A stretch of DNA of 64,000 nucleotides from Pseudolabrys sp. (GCA_030684935.1 JAUXXH010000058.1:1-64000), one strand, 5' to 3'. Positions 9,489 to 18,217 are shown, counted from the first letter of the stretch. Program-made: numbers and translations. The notes: generated by a model from the sequence alone, not told the origin.

Positions 9489-10346
9489 ATGGCTGGTTCG
9501 CACGGAAAACTATCTGAAACCCACATCGTCGGCGCCGACACGGAGCAGACCATCGTGCGCGCCGCGGACTGCGCGGCGCTGGCGCAAAGGCAAATTTCCC
9601 ATGTGGGTGTAGGGGATGCTGCGGTGCCATATAGAATTGTGCGGACGCAACTGAGCGGCACCTATGTCCATGCCAGCCTCGGCGGCGAAGGAAGAATTCT
9701 GCTCGACGGCCGCTGGCGGCCGCACCGCGCCGGCATGGTGTCGCTGGCGCCCGCCCATGTTCTGCACGCCTTCCATGCCATCCCCTCCAAACGCTGGCAG
9801 TATTGCTGGGTGCGCTACATGCCGACGTCGCCGCGCTCGTCGATCAATTTCGTCGCGCCGGTGATGGCCCGCTTCGAAGCGGAAGCGCTCAATCACGCGA
9901 TCCTCGGCCTCCATCGCGAGGTGCAGGCCGGCAGCAACACCGGCTCGGCGACGCTCTGGATCGATCTCATCGAGCACTACATCACGCGCTTTGCCGAACC
10001 TTTGCAGCGCGAGGACCGGCTTCGCGCGGTCTGGAACGCCGTGCAGGCGGATCTGGCGCAGCCCTGGACCGTGGACTCGCTTGCGGCGCGCGCAAAAATC
10101 AGCGGCGAACATTTGCGGCGGCTATGCCAGCGCAGTCTCGGCCGCAGCCCGATGCAGCAGCTCACTTATCTGCGCATGCAGCACGCGGCGCACAGACTCG
10201 CCACCACCGAAGAGAAGATCGAGGATGTGGCGCACCTGGTCGGCTATCAGAATCCGTTCGCGTTCTCGAACACATTCAAGCGGATGACGGGCTTCCGCCC
10301 GTCGCAATTCCGCCTGCACCGCGCACCAAGAGCCTCAGACGCCTAG
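9489..10346 (+). CDS. AraC family transcriptional regulator
   Basis: A 285-residue regulator. The N-terminal half (about 1-160) is a cupin-like ligand-sensing domain. The C-terminal 100 residues carry the two helix-turn-helix motifs of the AraC family, ending with VAHLVGYQNPFAFSNTFKRMTGFRPSQFR. It sits on the opposite strand within the LIV operon, divergent from the binding-protein gene and overlapping the 3' end of livF by 12 bases tail to tail. It most likely senses the imported solute or a metabolite and controls the flanking transport and catabolic genes. Confidence 0.9.
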   Translation: MAGSHGKLSETHIVGADTEQTIVRAADCAALAQRQISHVGVGDAAVPYRIVRTQLSGTYVHASLGGEGRILLDGRWRPHRAGMVSLAPAHVLHAFHAIPSKRWQYCWVRYMPTSPRSSINFVAPVMARFEAEALNHAILGLHREVQAGSNTGSATLWIDLIEHYITRFAEPLQREDRLRAVWNAVQADLAQPWTVDSLAARAKISGEHLRRLCQRSLGRSPMQQLTYLRMQHAAHRLATTEEKIEDVAHLVGYQNPFAFSNTFKRMTGFRPSQFRLHRAPRASDA

Positions 10347-11039
10347 CAGGCCGACGACGCGGTCGAACTGCTCGGTCAGGCGCGCATTGTCGAAGGCTTC
10401 CACCACGCGGCCGCCTTCCATCACATAGTGGCGGTCGGCGACCGTGGTCGCGAACCGCACGTTCTGCTCGACCATCAGGATCGTGAAGCCCTGCTCCTTC
10501 AAGCGACGGATCACCGCGCCGATCTGCGAAACGACGACGGGCGCAAGGCCTTCGGTCGGTTCGTCGAGCAGCAACAGCCGTGCGCCGGTGCGCAGGATGC
10601 GGCCGATCGCCAGCATTTGCTGTTCGCCGCCGGAGAGCTTGGCGCCGGGGCTTTTCAGGCGCTCGCGCAGGTTCGGAAACAGGTCGAGCACCTGCGCTTC
10701 GCTCATGCCGCCGGCCTGGACCTCGGGCGGCAGGCGCAGATTTTCCGCGACGTCGAGCGTGGCGTAGATGCCGCGGTCCTCCGGGCAAAAGGCGATGCCG
10801 AGGCGCGCAATCTGATGCGGCGCGACACCGATGATCTCTGTCCCTTCGAGCCGGATCGAGCCCTCGCGGCGCGGCACCATGCCCATGATCGACTTGAGCG
10901 TCGTGGACTTTCCCGCGCCGTTGCGGCCGAGCAGCGTGACGAGTTCACCCGGCCGGACGGTCAGATCGACGCCGTGCAAGACGTGACTCTGCCCGTACCA
11001 GGCCTGCAGGTTGCGGATCTCGAGCATCGCCTCATGCAT
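10335..11039 (-). CDS. livF: ABC transporter ATP-binding protein LivF
   Basis: A 234-residue LIV-family ATPase. Walker A is GRNGAGKS (about 38-45), the signature LSGGEQQ about 135-141, and Walker B LLLLDEPTEGL follows. The ATG at 11039 is preferred because GGAGG precedes it. It overlaps the livG stop by eight bases; longer frames start within livG. It works as a heterodimer with LivG to power LivHM. Its 3' end overlaps the convergent araC gene by 12 bases. Confidence 0.93.
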   Translation of the reverse strand: MHEAMLEIRNLQAWYGQSHVLHGVDLTVRPGELVTLLGRNGAGKSTTLKSIMGMVPRREGSIRLEGTEIIGVAPHQIARLGIAFCPEDRGIYATLDVAENLRLPPEVQAGGMSEAQVLDLFPNLRERLKSPGAKLSGGEQQMLAIGRILRTGARLLLLDEPTEGLAPVVVSQIGAVIRRLKEQGFTILMVEQNVRFATTVADRHYVMEGGRVVEAFDNARLTEQFDRVVGLLGV

Positions 11040-11784
11040 GGCCGCCTCCGATATAGGCTTCGACGACGCGCGCATCCTTGGACACCGTCGCGTAGTCGCC
11101 TTCGGCGAGAATTTCGCCCCGCGCCAGCACCGTGATCCGGTCGCACAGGTCGGACACGACTTTCAGATTGTGCTCGACCATGAGGACCGTGCGCCCCTTT
11201 GCCGCGGCGCGGATCAGATCGACGATGCGGCCGACATCCTCGTGGCCCATGCCGGCTGTCGGTTCGTCGAGCAGCATCACTTCGGGCTCAAGCGCCAGCG
11301 TCGTTGCCAGTTCCAGCGCGCGCTTGCGGCCGTAGGCCAGTTCGGAAGCCGGGCCATCGGCGAAATCCTCGAGACCGACCGCGGCGATCAGTTCGCGCGT
11401 GCGCGATTCAAGCGAGTTGAGCACGGCCTTGGAGCGCCAGAAATCATAGGAGCCGCCGCGCCGGCGCTGCACCGCGAGGCGCACGTTCTCGAACACGGTA
11501 AGATTCTGAAATACCGCTGAAATCTGAAACGATCGCACCAGACCCATGCGCGCGACCGCGTCCGATTTCTGCCGGGTGATATCGCGTCCGTTCAGGCGGA
11601 TGGTGCCGGCCGACGGCTCGAGAAACTTCGTCAGCATGTTGAAACAGGTGGTCTTGCCAGCGCCGTTCGGCCCGATCAAGGCGTGGATCGATCCGCGCTC
11701 GACGGCCAGCGACACATTGGAGACCGCGCGGAATCCGCTGAAGTCCTTGATGAGCGAGTCGGCCTCCAGAACATAGTCGGACAT
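11032..11784 (-). CDS. livG: ABC transporter ATP-binding protein LivG
   Basis: A 250-residue ATPase with Walker A GPNGAGKT (38-45), the LivG-type signature ELAYGRKRALE and Walker B VMLLDEPTAGM. It has the C-terminal YIGGG tail common to LivG proteins. GGGAGGAG precedes the ATG. It is 147 bases downstream of the amidohydrolase gene and overlaps livF. Together these genes form the upstream arm of the split LIV operon. Confidence 0.93.
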   Translation of the reverse strand: MSDYVLEADSLIKDFSGFRAVSNVSLAVERGSIHALIGPNGAGKTTCFNMLTKFLEPSAGTIRLNGRDITRQKSDAVARMGLVRSFQISAVFQNLTVFENVRLAVQRRRGGSYDFWRSKAVLNSLESRTRELIAAVGLEDFADGPASELAYGRKRALELATTLALEPEVMLLDEPTAGMGHEDVGRIVDLIRAAAKGRTVLMVEHNLKVVSDLCDRITVLARGEILAEGDYATVSKDARVVEAYIGGGHA

Positions 11785-11931
11785 TTTTATGTCTCCTCCC
11801 TCGTCTCTCCAGTTTGAAACTGAAACGTCGCGTTACGCAAGGGAAAGAGCCGGCGCGGTTGGAGCGAAGGAATACCGCGGGGCCGGTCAGGACGTTGGCG
11901 GCACCTTGGAGGCCCGCCGTCAACGGTCCCG

Positions 11932-12879
11932 CTACGCCGCCGTATCAAACATCGCGAGCGCATTGCCGCGCTCGATCGCATGCAACTGCGCCGGATCGAG
12001 GCCGAGCTGGGCCAGGCCCGCGACAGAAGCGGCGGTCGTATCTTCCGGCGCGAACGGGTAATCGCTGCCGAACAGGACGCGGCTTGTGTCGACCAGTTGC
12101 AGCAACGACGCGAAGGCGAAACGGTTGGCGGACAACGCCGTGTCGAAATAGAGCTTACGCAGCGTCGTCAGCACGCCTTCGCTCAGCACCGCGCGATTGG
12201 CCGGAATGCGCTCCAGCCGCGCCAGCCGGTCGGCCAGGAACGGCACCGTCCCGCCGGCATGCGAGAAGATGAAGCGGATACCGGGGAAGCGCGCGAAGGT
12301 GCCGTTCATCATCAGGCTGACGATGGCGCGCGTGGTGTCGAACGGAAAGTCGAGGGTCGCGGCGGGAACGCCGGGGATGTGACACGAACACGGTCCGCAG
12401 TCGGGATGAACGAAGACGACGGCGCGGCGGCGATCGAGCGCCGCGAACACCGGGTCGAACAGCGGATCGCCGAGATAGCGCTGCCCGTAACTGGTCAGCA
12501 GGCCGATGCCATCGGTCCCGATCGTGTCATAAACTCGGTCGATCTCGGCGAGCGCTACCGGCACATGCGGCAGCGGCAGAAAAGCGAAGGCGCCGAACCG
12601 TCCCGCCGATGAGCGGCGCAGCGCCGCGGCATCGTCGTTGAAGCCGCGGACGACCTCGACCGCCTCCGCTTCCGCGCAGCCGGCCACGCCGGGCGCCGAC
12701 ATCGAGGTGTAGGCACGTTCGATTCCGTGCCGGTCCATCACGGCAATCGACATGTCCGGGCTCCACGCCGGCGCCTTGCCCGACACAAGCAAACGTCCGA
12801 TCGCCTCTTCACCCACCGCCTTCAGGTAGCGCGGCGGCAGGATGTGGTGATGCACGTCGATGCGATGCGGTGACGTCAT
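11932..12879 (-). CDS. Amidohydrolase family protein (ACMSD/aromatic decarboxylase-like)
   Basis: A 315-residue metal-dependent TIM-barrel hydrolase of the amidohydrolase-2 family. It has the N-terminal metal motif (RIDVHHHILP), FVHPDCGP, the IFSHAGG histidine and the catalytic aspartate in VLFGSDYPFAPE. Relatives are 2-amino-3-carboxymuconate-6-semialdehyde decarboxylase and 6-methylsalicylate or gamma-resorcylate decarboxylases. A non-oxidative decarboxylase or C-C hydrolase acting on an aromatic acid is therefore plausible. It leads the minus-strand livGF group, implying that it acts on the imported substrate. Confidence 0.87.
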   Translation of the reverse strand: MTSPHRIDVHHHILPPRYLKAVGEEAIGRLLVSGKAPAWSPDMSIAVMDRHGIERAYTSMSAPGVAGCAEAEAVEVVRGFNDDAAALRRSSAGRFGAFAFLPLPHVPVALAEIDRVYDTIGTDGIGLLTSYGQRYLGDPLFDPVFAALDRRRAVVFVHPDCGPCSCHIPGVPAATLDFPFDTTRAIVSLMMNGTFARFPGIRFIFSHAGGTVPFLADRLARLERIPANRAVLSEGVLTTLRKLYFDTALSANRFAFASLLQLVDTSRVLFGSDYPFAPEDTTAASVAGLAQLGLDPAQLHAIERGNALAMFDTAA

Positions 12880-12944
12880 AGTGGCTCGACCTCCTCATGG
12901 GATCCGGCAAGTCTTTACCTGCCGATGATCATCCCTGTCGAATT

Positions 12945-12957
12945 TCTGATTATCAGA
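12945..12957. promoter_or_regulatory. Perfect 13-bp dyad in the divergent promoter region
   Basis: TCTGAT-T-ATCAGA is a perfect inverted repeat in the 265-base gap between the amidohydrolase gene (minus) and a Bug binding-protein gene (plus). It could be an operator for either. No regulator is adjacent except the AraC protein 2.6 kb away. Confidence 0.35.
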
Positions 12958-13144
12958 GATCACGGCCGCCCGCGCAGGTCTTTGCCGGGAACACGGCGTT
13001 CTGTCACATCCTGAAAAAGGAGATTTTCCACGCGACCATTTCGGTGTTGGCTCATCCGGTATTGCAACGTTAGAGTGACGCCAAGAACCGCCGCTGCGCG
13101 GCAGAGGGCTTGAGCCCCAACGTGTCCAGGGAGGACCAACCAGA

Positions 13145-14140
13145 ATGACCGTATCCCGCAGAACCGTCGTCACGCGTGCCGCCGCGGCCACCCTTGCGCT
13201 CGGACTCATGCAAGCGGCGAGTCCGCTCTATGCGCAGGACTTTCCAACCAAGCCGATCACCATCATCGTGCCCTCGTCCGCCGGCGGGCCGGCTTACGTC
13301 ACGGCGCGGCTGATCGCGGACCGGTTCTCGCAGGCGCTCAAGCAGCCGGTGGTGGTCGAAACCGTTCCCGGCGCCGGCGGCACCCTCGGCATGGGCCGGC
13401 TGGCCCGCTCTGCGCCCGACGGGTACACGCTGATGATCCATCAGAACGGTTTTGCCATCACGCCCGCGATTTACGAGAAGCTGCCGTTCGATGTCGAAAA
13501 GGACTTCGTCACGGTCGGCATGATCAACCGCAGCGAGACCTTCGTCGTCGGCCGGCCGACGCTGCCCGCCAACAACTTCAAGGAACTCGTCGCGTGGATG
13601 AAGGGGCCCGGCAAGCCGGCGCGGATCGCGCACCCGGGCGTCGGCACCAACGGTCATCTGGCGGCGACCATGTTCGTCCGCGCCTTGGACATCGAACCCG
13701 TGCTGGTCGCCTATAAAGGCATCGGTCCGGCGGTCAATGATATCGTCGGCGGGCATGTTGACGTGACGCAGGTCGGCGCATCAGCCGCAGCGCCGCTCAT
13801 CAAGGACAACAGGATCAAACTCTTTGCGTCCACCGGCTTCAGCCGCAACCCGCACTTTCCCGACACACCGACCTTGAAGGAACTCGGCTACGATATCCAG
13901 CTATGGCTCTGGATGGGCCTGTTCGCGCCCGCCGGAACGCCGCAGCCGGTGCTTGAAAAGCTGAATGACGCGCTGCGCGAGACGATCGCCGACTCGCGAA
14001 TCATCAGCAATTTCGACACCGCGCTGATCCAGCGGTTTCCGGAGGATCAGATGTCGCTCAAAGCCTCCGCAGCCTACGTGCGTGACCAGATCGCGCTCTG
14101 GGGCAAGGTGGTGCGCGACAACAACATCAAGGGCCACTGA
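13145..14140 (+). CDS. Bug family tripartite tricarboxylate transporter (TTT) substrate-binding protein
   Basis: A 331-residue periplasmic binding protein of the Bug/TctC family. It has a signal peptide of twin-arginine-like type (SRRTVVTRAAAATLALG), a cleavage site near SPLYAQ, and the family landmarks ITIIVPSSAGGPAYVTARL and VVETVPGAGGTLGMG. Bug proteins bind carboxylates or similar ligands, usually for TctAB permeases. None is present here, which is common for the greatly expanded Bug families. Its ligand is unknown. Confidence 0.9.
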   Translation: MTVSRRTVVTRAAAATLALGLMQAASPLYAQDFPTKPITIIVPSSAGGPAYVTARLIADRFSQALKQPVVVETVPGAGGTLGMGRLARSAPDGYTLMIHQNGFAITPAIYEKLPFDVEKDFVTVGMINRSETFVVGRPTLPANNFKELVAWMKGPGKPARIAHPGVGTNGHLAATMFVRALDIEPVLVAYKGIGPAVNDIVGGHVDVTQVGASAAAPLIKDNRIKLFASTGFSRNPHFPDTPTLKELGYDIQLWLWMGLFAPAGTPQPVLEKLNDALRETIADSRIISNFDTALIQRFPEDQMSLKASAAYVRDQIALWGKVVRDNNIKGH

Positions 14141-14392
14141 GCAAAGCGCCTTATCGCAGAGTGGCGGCAGCGGCCTCAAGCCGCCGCCCTCCAGCGACCC
14201 GCGCGACTCGCGCCGGTGGCCGCACAGGCTCGGGCCGCGTGCTGCCACGGCGGCGATGCTTCGCCGTTCCGGGTGTCGAAGCCCTAGCCCTCCGTCTGAT
14301 CGCCGGGCCGGGTGACGGCTGATAGCGGCGTCCCAACACGCGCCGCGCGATTTTTATTGATCGCCGCCGCAGGAGTGCCCGTTCCGGGACAG
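14141..14392. other. Intergenic region between the Bug gene and tRNA-Ser
   Basis: No gene is seen in these 252 bases. A GC hairpin (GGCGGC at 14163-14168 with GCCGCC at 14183-14188) follows the Bug gene. It has no T-run, so it is at best a Rho-assisted stop. Confidence 0.4.
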
Positions 14393-14482
14393 TGGCGGAG
14401 GGAGTGGGATTCGAACCCACGTTACGGTTTCCCGTAAACACGCTTTCCAAGCGTGCGCCTTCAGCCACTCGGCCACCCCTCC
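14393..14482 (-). tRNA. tRNA-Ser (anticodon GGA)
   Basis: The minus strand folds as a 90-base class II tRNA. The acceptor arm GGAGGGG pairs with TCCCTCC (one G-T pair) and ends in an encoded GCCA. The D arm is TGGCCGAGTGGCTGAAGGC. The anticodon stem-loop has GGA (14446-14448), the long variable arm TTACGGGAAACCGTAA is diagnostic for serine, and the T arm contains GTTCGAATC. It reads UCC and UCU codons. No integrase or duplicated 3' end is nearby. Confidence 0.96.
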
Positions 14483-14648
14483 AGCTCCGAACAGAGCGCC
14501 TGCCTTCTACACCAAGACACGCGCGCGGCACGGTTTTTCGCTCGTTTTGCAGCGCAAAACAGCGATAGCGGGCGGCACTATAGCCATGGACCGTCACGGC
14601 ACAAGCACGCCACCGTAAATGACAATAATATGCATATTTATGTTTTTT

Positions 14649-14673
14649 ATACATTTATTGACGATTTATGTAT
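14649..14673. promoter_or_regulatory. Inverted repeat overlapping the tup promoter, candidate metal-oxyanion operator
   Basis: ATACAT-N2-AT-N5-AT-N2-ATGTAT is an imperfect 25-bp dyad in an AT-rich block (about 14620-14690) upstream of tupB. A -35-like TTGACG (14658-14663) lies in its centre, with CATTAT (14682-14687) 18 bases on as a weak -10. A repressor bound here would block the promoter. A ModE- or TunR-like protein is the likely type, but no such regulator is encoded nearby. Confidence 0.5.
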
Positions 14674-14711
14674 TTTGAACGCATTATAAGCGGTGCTTAC
14701 ATGAGGTGCCT

Positions 14712-15404
14712 ATGCCGGGGGAATTGTCCGCGCTGCAGTTGGTGTTCACCGGCGATCCCGGCCTTTACGCCATCGTCCGGTTGTCGCTGCTGGTCAGCCT
14801 GACCGCGGTGTTGCTGGCGGCGCTGATCGGCATCCCCCTCGGCGCGCTGATCGCCCTGACCCGGTTTCGCGGCCGCGACGCCGCCATCGTTGTGCTCAAC
14901 GCCATGATGGGCTTGCCGCCGGTGGTGGTTGGGCTCGCGGTTTATCTCGCACTGTCGCGGTCGGGCCCGCTCGGCTCGTGGGGCCTGCTGTTCACACCGC
15001 AGGCCATGGTGATTGCGCAGACCATTCTGGTGGCGCCGATCATCGCCGCCCTGAGCCGGCAGACCATCGAAGACCTGTGGGCCGAGTACCGCGACGAACT
15101 GGCGGCCATGAATGTCGGCCCGGCCGGGCGCGTGACGACGCTGATTTGGGACGCGCGGTTCTCGCTGGTCACCGCGCTTCTGGCCGGCTTCGGCCGCGCA
15201 GCGGCGGAGGTCGGCGCCATCATCGTCGTCGGCGGCAATATCGAGGGTTTCACCCGCACAATGACCACGGCGATTGCGCTGGAAACCTCGAAGGGCGATC
15301 TGCCGCTGGCGATCGGGCTCGGCATCGTCCTGATCTGCATTGTCATTGTCATCAATGGACTGGCGTGGGGGGCGCGCTGGGCGGGCGAACGCTATGCGGC
15401 CTGA
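14712..15404 (+). CDS. tupB: Tungstate (or molybdate) ABC transporter permease TupB
   Basis: A 230-residue inner-membrane permease with the binding-protein-dependent transport fold. It has VGLPPVVVGLAVYL-like and EYRDELAAMNVGPAGR coupling-loop features of the TupB group. The ATG at 14712 has GAGG five bases before it; an in-frame GTG at 14706 is an alternative. It is the first gene of tupBCA, with an 11-base overlap with tupC. It is probably controlled through the AT-rich dyad upstream. Tungstate is inferred from the TupA type of binding protein encoded downstream. Confidence 0.88.
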   Translation: MPGELSALQLVFTGDPGLYAIVRLSLLVSLTAVLLAALIGIPLGALIALTRFRGRDAAIVVLNAMMGLPPVVVGLAVYLALSRSGPLGSWGLLFTPQAMVIAQTILVAPIIAALSRQTIEDLWAEYRDELAAMNVGPAGRVTTLIWDARFSLVTALLAGFGRAAAEVGAIIVVGGNIEGFTRTMTTAIALETSKGDLPLAIGLGIVLICIVIVINGLAWGARWAGERYAA

Positions 15405-16128
15405 CTTGCGGGCGCCCGCCACATGCCTTCCGGTCGTGATCGCCGACGCCCGCATCGTCGCCGGCGGCCGCGCCATCCTCGACGGCGTCTCGCTGAGCTT
15501 CGCCGCGGGCGCGCCGACCGCGCTGATCGGGCCGAACGGCGCCGGCAAGACGACGCTGCTGCGCGCCGCCATGGGTCTGCTGCCGCTGACCTCCGGCCGT
15601 ATCACCTGGGGCGGACTGGACACCGCGCCGCCGGAGCGCCGCGCCATTCTGTTTCAGCGCCCGGTAATGCTCCGCCGCAGCGTCGCCGGCAATATCGCCT
15701 ATGCGCTGGGCGCCGCCGGGGTGCCGCGCAGCCAGCACGCCGCACGCATCGACGAACTGCTGGAGCTGGTCGGCCTCGACGGCTTCGCCGAGCAGCCAGC
15801 GCGCCGGCTGTCGGGCGGCGAACAGCAGCGTCTGGCGCTGGCGCGGGCGCTCGCCCGCGATCCGGCCTTGCTGTTTCTCGACGAGCCGACCGCCAGCCTC
15901 GATCCCGCCGCCACCAAGTCCATCGAGGACATCGTGCGCGACGTCGCCGCGCGCGGCGTCAAGGTGGTGATCTCGACGCACGATCTCGGCCAGGCCAGGC
16001 GGCTCGGCGGTCACGTCGTGCTGCTGAACCGCGGGCGGGTGGTCGAAGACAGCCGGGCCGAACCGTTTTTCGTGAAGCCCGCGACGGAGGAAGCCCGCAG
16101 GTTCATCGCCGGTGAGTTGCTGGTGTGA
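15394..16128 (+). CDS. tupC: Tungstate (or molybdate) ABC transporter ATP-binding protein TupC
   Basis: A 244-residue ATPase. Walker A is GPNGAGKT (46-53), followed by LFQRPVMLRRSVAGN, the signature LSGGEQQRLALARAL, Walker B LLFLDEPTASLDP and the switch histidine in ISTHDLGQA. The ATG at 15394 inside the tupB end is chosen because sequence upstream of it is tupB code in another frame. It powers TupB. It ends in a four-base overlap with the GTG start of tupA. Confidence 0.9.
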   Translation: MRPDLRAPATCLPVVIADARIVAGGRAILDGVSLSFAAGAPTALIGPNGAGKTTLLRAAMGLLPLTSGRITWGGLDTAPPERRAILFQRPVMLRRSVAGNIAYALGAAGVPRSQHAARIDELLELVGLDGFAEQPARRLSGGEQQRLALARALARDPALLFLDEPTASLDPAATKSIEDIVRDVAARGVKVVISTHDLGQARRLGGHVVLLNRGRVVEDSRAEPFFVKPATEEARRFIAGELLV

Positions 16129-16991
16129 GCAACGAAAACCAAAGCAGGATGATAGCCGTGTTCCACGTCCGCAGTCTGACGACCGCCCTTGTGCTCGGCA
16201 CCTTCGCGCTGACCGCGCCCGCCGGCGCACAGAACAAATCCATCATCGTGTCGTCGACCACCTCGACGCAGGATTCCGGCCTGTTCGGCCACCTGCTGCC
16301 GTTGTTCAAGTCGAAGACCGGCATCGACGTGAAGGTGGTGTCGCAAGGCACCGGCCAGGCGCTCGACACCGGCCGGCGCGGCGATGCCGACGTGGTGTTC
16401 GTCCATGCCAAGTCGCAGGAAGAAAAATTCGTCGCCGACGGCTTCGGCGTGAAGCGTCATCCGGTGATGTACAACGAATTCGTCCTGATCGGACCGAAGA
16501 GCGACCCGGCCGGCGTCAAGGGATCCAAGGACATCGTCGCCGCGCTCAAGACCATCAGGGACAAGGGCGCGCCGTTCATCTCGCGCGGCGACAAATCCGG
16601 CACGCATGCGGCCGAACTCAATCTCTGGAAGGCGGCCGGCGTCGACATCGAAAAGGAAAAGGGCCCCTGGTACAAGTCGATCGGCCAGGGCATGGGCGCT
16701 GCGCTGGCCACCGCCAGCGCCGGCAACGCCTATGTGCTCGCCGACCGCGGCACCTGGCTGTCGTTCAGGAACCGCGGCGACCTGATCGTCTCGGTCGAAG
16801 GCGACAAGCGGCTGTTCAACCAGTACGGCGTCATCCTGGTGAACCCGGCCAGGCATCCGACCGTGAAGAAGGACTTCGGCCAGCAGTTCATCGACTGGCT
16901 GGTGTCCAAAAAAGGACAGAAGGCCATCGCCGACTACACGATCGGCGGCGAGCAGCTGTTCTATCCGAATGCAGAGGACGCCGGGGCGTGA
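16125..16991 (+). CDS. tupA: Tungstate-binding protein TupA
   Basis: A 288-residue periplasmic binding protein of the PBP-like phosphate/tungstate group. After a signal peptide ending PAGAQ it has IIVSSTTSTQDSGLFGHLLP, the Thr/Ser-rich oxyanion-binding motif of TupA. VSQGTGQALDTGRRGDADVVFVH and SRGDKSGTHAAEL also line the anion pocket. The GTG at 16125 overlaps the tupC stop (GTGTGA); an ATG at 16149 would still leave a full signal peptide. High-affinity tungstate uptake for tungsten or molybdenum enzymes fits the moa/moe-type genes that follow. Confidence 0.92.
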   Translation: MSNENQSRMIAVFHVRSLTTALVLGTFALTAPAGAQNKSIIVSSTTSTQDSGLFGHLLPLFKSKTGIDVKVVSQGTGQALDTGRRGDADVVFVHAKSQEEKFVADGFGVKRHPVMYNEFVLIGPKSDPAGVKGSKDIVAALKTIRDKGAPFISRGDKSGTHAAELNLWKAAGVDIEKEKGPWYKSIGQGMGAALATASAGNAYVLADRGTWLSFRNRGDLIVSVEGDKRLFNQYGVILVNPARHPTVKKDFGQQFIDWLVSKKGQKAIADYTIGGEQLFYPNAEDAGA

Positions 16992-17025
16992 TGGACTTGC
17001 GCGTCAGAGCAAAGCATCAGGCACC

Positions 17026-17067
17026 AAGGCGTGCGCGCCTTTCCCCCACGGGAGGTGCGCACGCCTT
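17026..17067. terminator. Bidirectional terminator between tupA and a convergent Bug gene
   Basis: AAGGCGTGCGC (17026-17036) pairs perfectly with GCGCACGCCTT (17057-17067) across a 20-base loop. A-rich sequence lies on one side and TTTCG on the other. It lies between convergent stops at 16991 and 17082, so it can serve both genes. Confidence 0.75.
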
Positions 17068-17081
17068 TCGATGACAGCCGC

Positions 17082-18056
17082 CTATTGCGGCTCGATGCCG
17101 AGGTCCTTGGTGGTCTTGCCCCACAACGCCAATTGTTCCTTCAGGAACGCCGCGGCGGCCTGCGGCGTGCCGACGCCGCCCTTCGGCAGCTCGAAGCCGA
17201 GCTTGGCCGACAGCGCCACGACCTGCGGGTCCTTGATCGCGGCATCGGCCGCGGCATTGACCTTGGCGATAATGTCGGCCGGCGTGCCGGCCGGCGCCAT
17301 CAGCATGAACCAGCCGTTGAAGTCGAAGCCCGGCAGCGTTTCGGCGGCGGCCGGAACGTTCGGCAGACTGGCTGAGCGCTGGCTTGACGCCACGGCGACG
17401 GCACGCAGCGATCCCGCCTGCACCAGCGCCTCGACGATCGATACCGAAAACACACCAGCCTGGGTGCGGTTCGTCATCACGTCCTGTATGCCGGCATTCG
17501 GATTGGTCGAGGGGATCAGCACGAACTTGGTGCCGGCAAATTTGTTCAGCGCCTGACCCGTGACGCCAGCCAGATTGCGCGGTCCGTCAACCGACAACGA
17601 GAGTTTGCCGGGCGACTTCTTTTCCAGCGCGATCAATTCGCCCAGCGTCTTGGCCTCGACCGAGGGATTGACGACGATCAGCTGATTGCTGCGCGTGACA
17701 AAGGCGACCGGCGCGAAATCCTTCTCCGGATTATAGGGAAGGTTCTTCATCATGTAGGGATTGGTGACTAGCGCCGCCGAGGTGGCGAAGAACAGCGTGT
17801 AGCCGTCCGGCGCGGACCGTGCCGCGGCGCTGGCGCCAACCACATTGCCGGCGCCGGGCTTGTTCTCGATCACCACAGTCTGGCCGAGCGACTTGCTCAT
17901 CCGCTCGGCGATCATGCGCGCCATCACGTCCGGGCTGGCGCCGGCCGGCTGTGACACGATCAAGGTAATGGGCCGCTGCGGCCAGGTCTGCGCCGACGCC
18001 GGAGCGGCGAAGGCAACAAGCGCGACAGCCAGCGCAATGACGGAATTCCGCACCAT
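17082..18056 (-). CDS. Bug family TTT substrate-binding protein
   Basis: A 324-residue periplasmic protein of the Bug/TctC family. It has a cleavable signal (AFAAPASAQ), then RPITLIVSQPAGASPDVMARMIAERM and VVIENKPGAGNVVGASAAA, both diagnostic. GGGAGGAAG precedes the ATG. It is a second Bug protein without its own TctAB, divergent from fdhD. It interrupts the tup/fdhD molybdenum-tungsten gene group and has no obvious functional link to it. Ligand unknown. Confidence 0.9.
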   Translation of the reverse strand: MVRNSVIALAVALVAFAAPASAQTWPQRPITLIVSQPAGASPDVMARMIAERMSKSLGQTVVIENKPGAGNVVGASAAARSAPDGYTLFFATSAALVTNPYMMKNLPYNPEKDFAPVAFVTRSNQLIVVNPSVEAKTLGELIALEKKSPGKLSLSVDGPRNLAGVTGQALNKFAGTKFVLIPSTNPNAGIQDVMTNRTQAGVFSVSIVEALVQAGSLRAVAVASSQRSASLPNVPAAAETLPGFDFNGWFMLMAPAGTPADIIAKVNAAADAAIKDPQVVALSAKLGFELPKGGVGTPQAAAAFLKEQLALWGKTTKDLGIEPQ

Positions 18057-18217
18057 GACTTCCTCCCTGGTTTAAATTCTTGATTTTGTTGTCCCCATTG
18101 TGCCGGGTCGCAGCAAAAATCACAATACAGTACTTACTGGTCCATATCGCGGTACAAGCAGCCCGAAACGCCCTGCCCGCGCTTCCGTGGGCCGTACCGA
18201 ATGCCTACATTCGCCGC

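Noticed and set aside
14393-14711. tRNA-Ser as an attachment site of an integrated element
   Set aside because: No integrase, no repeated tRNA 3' end and no phage or plasmid genes nearby. The AT-rich stretch is better explained as the tup promoter.
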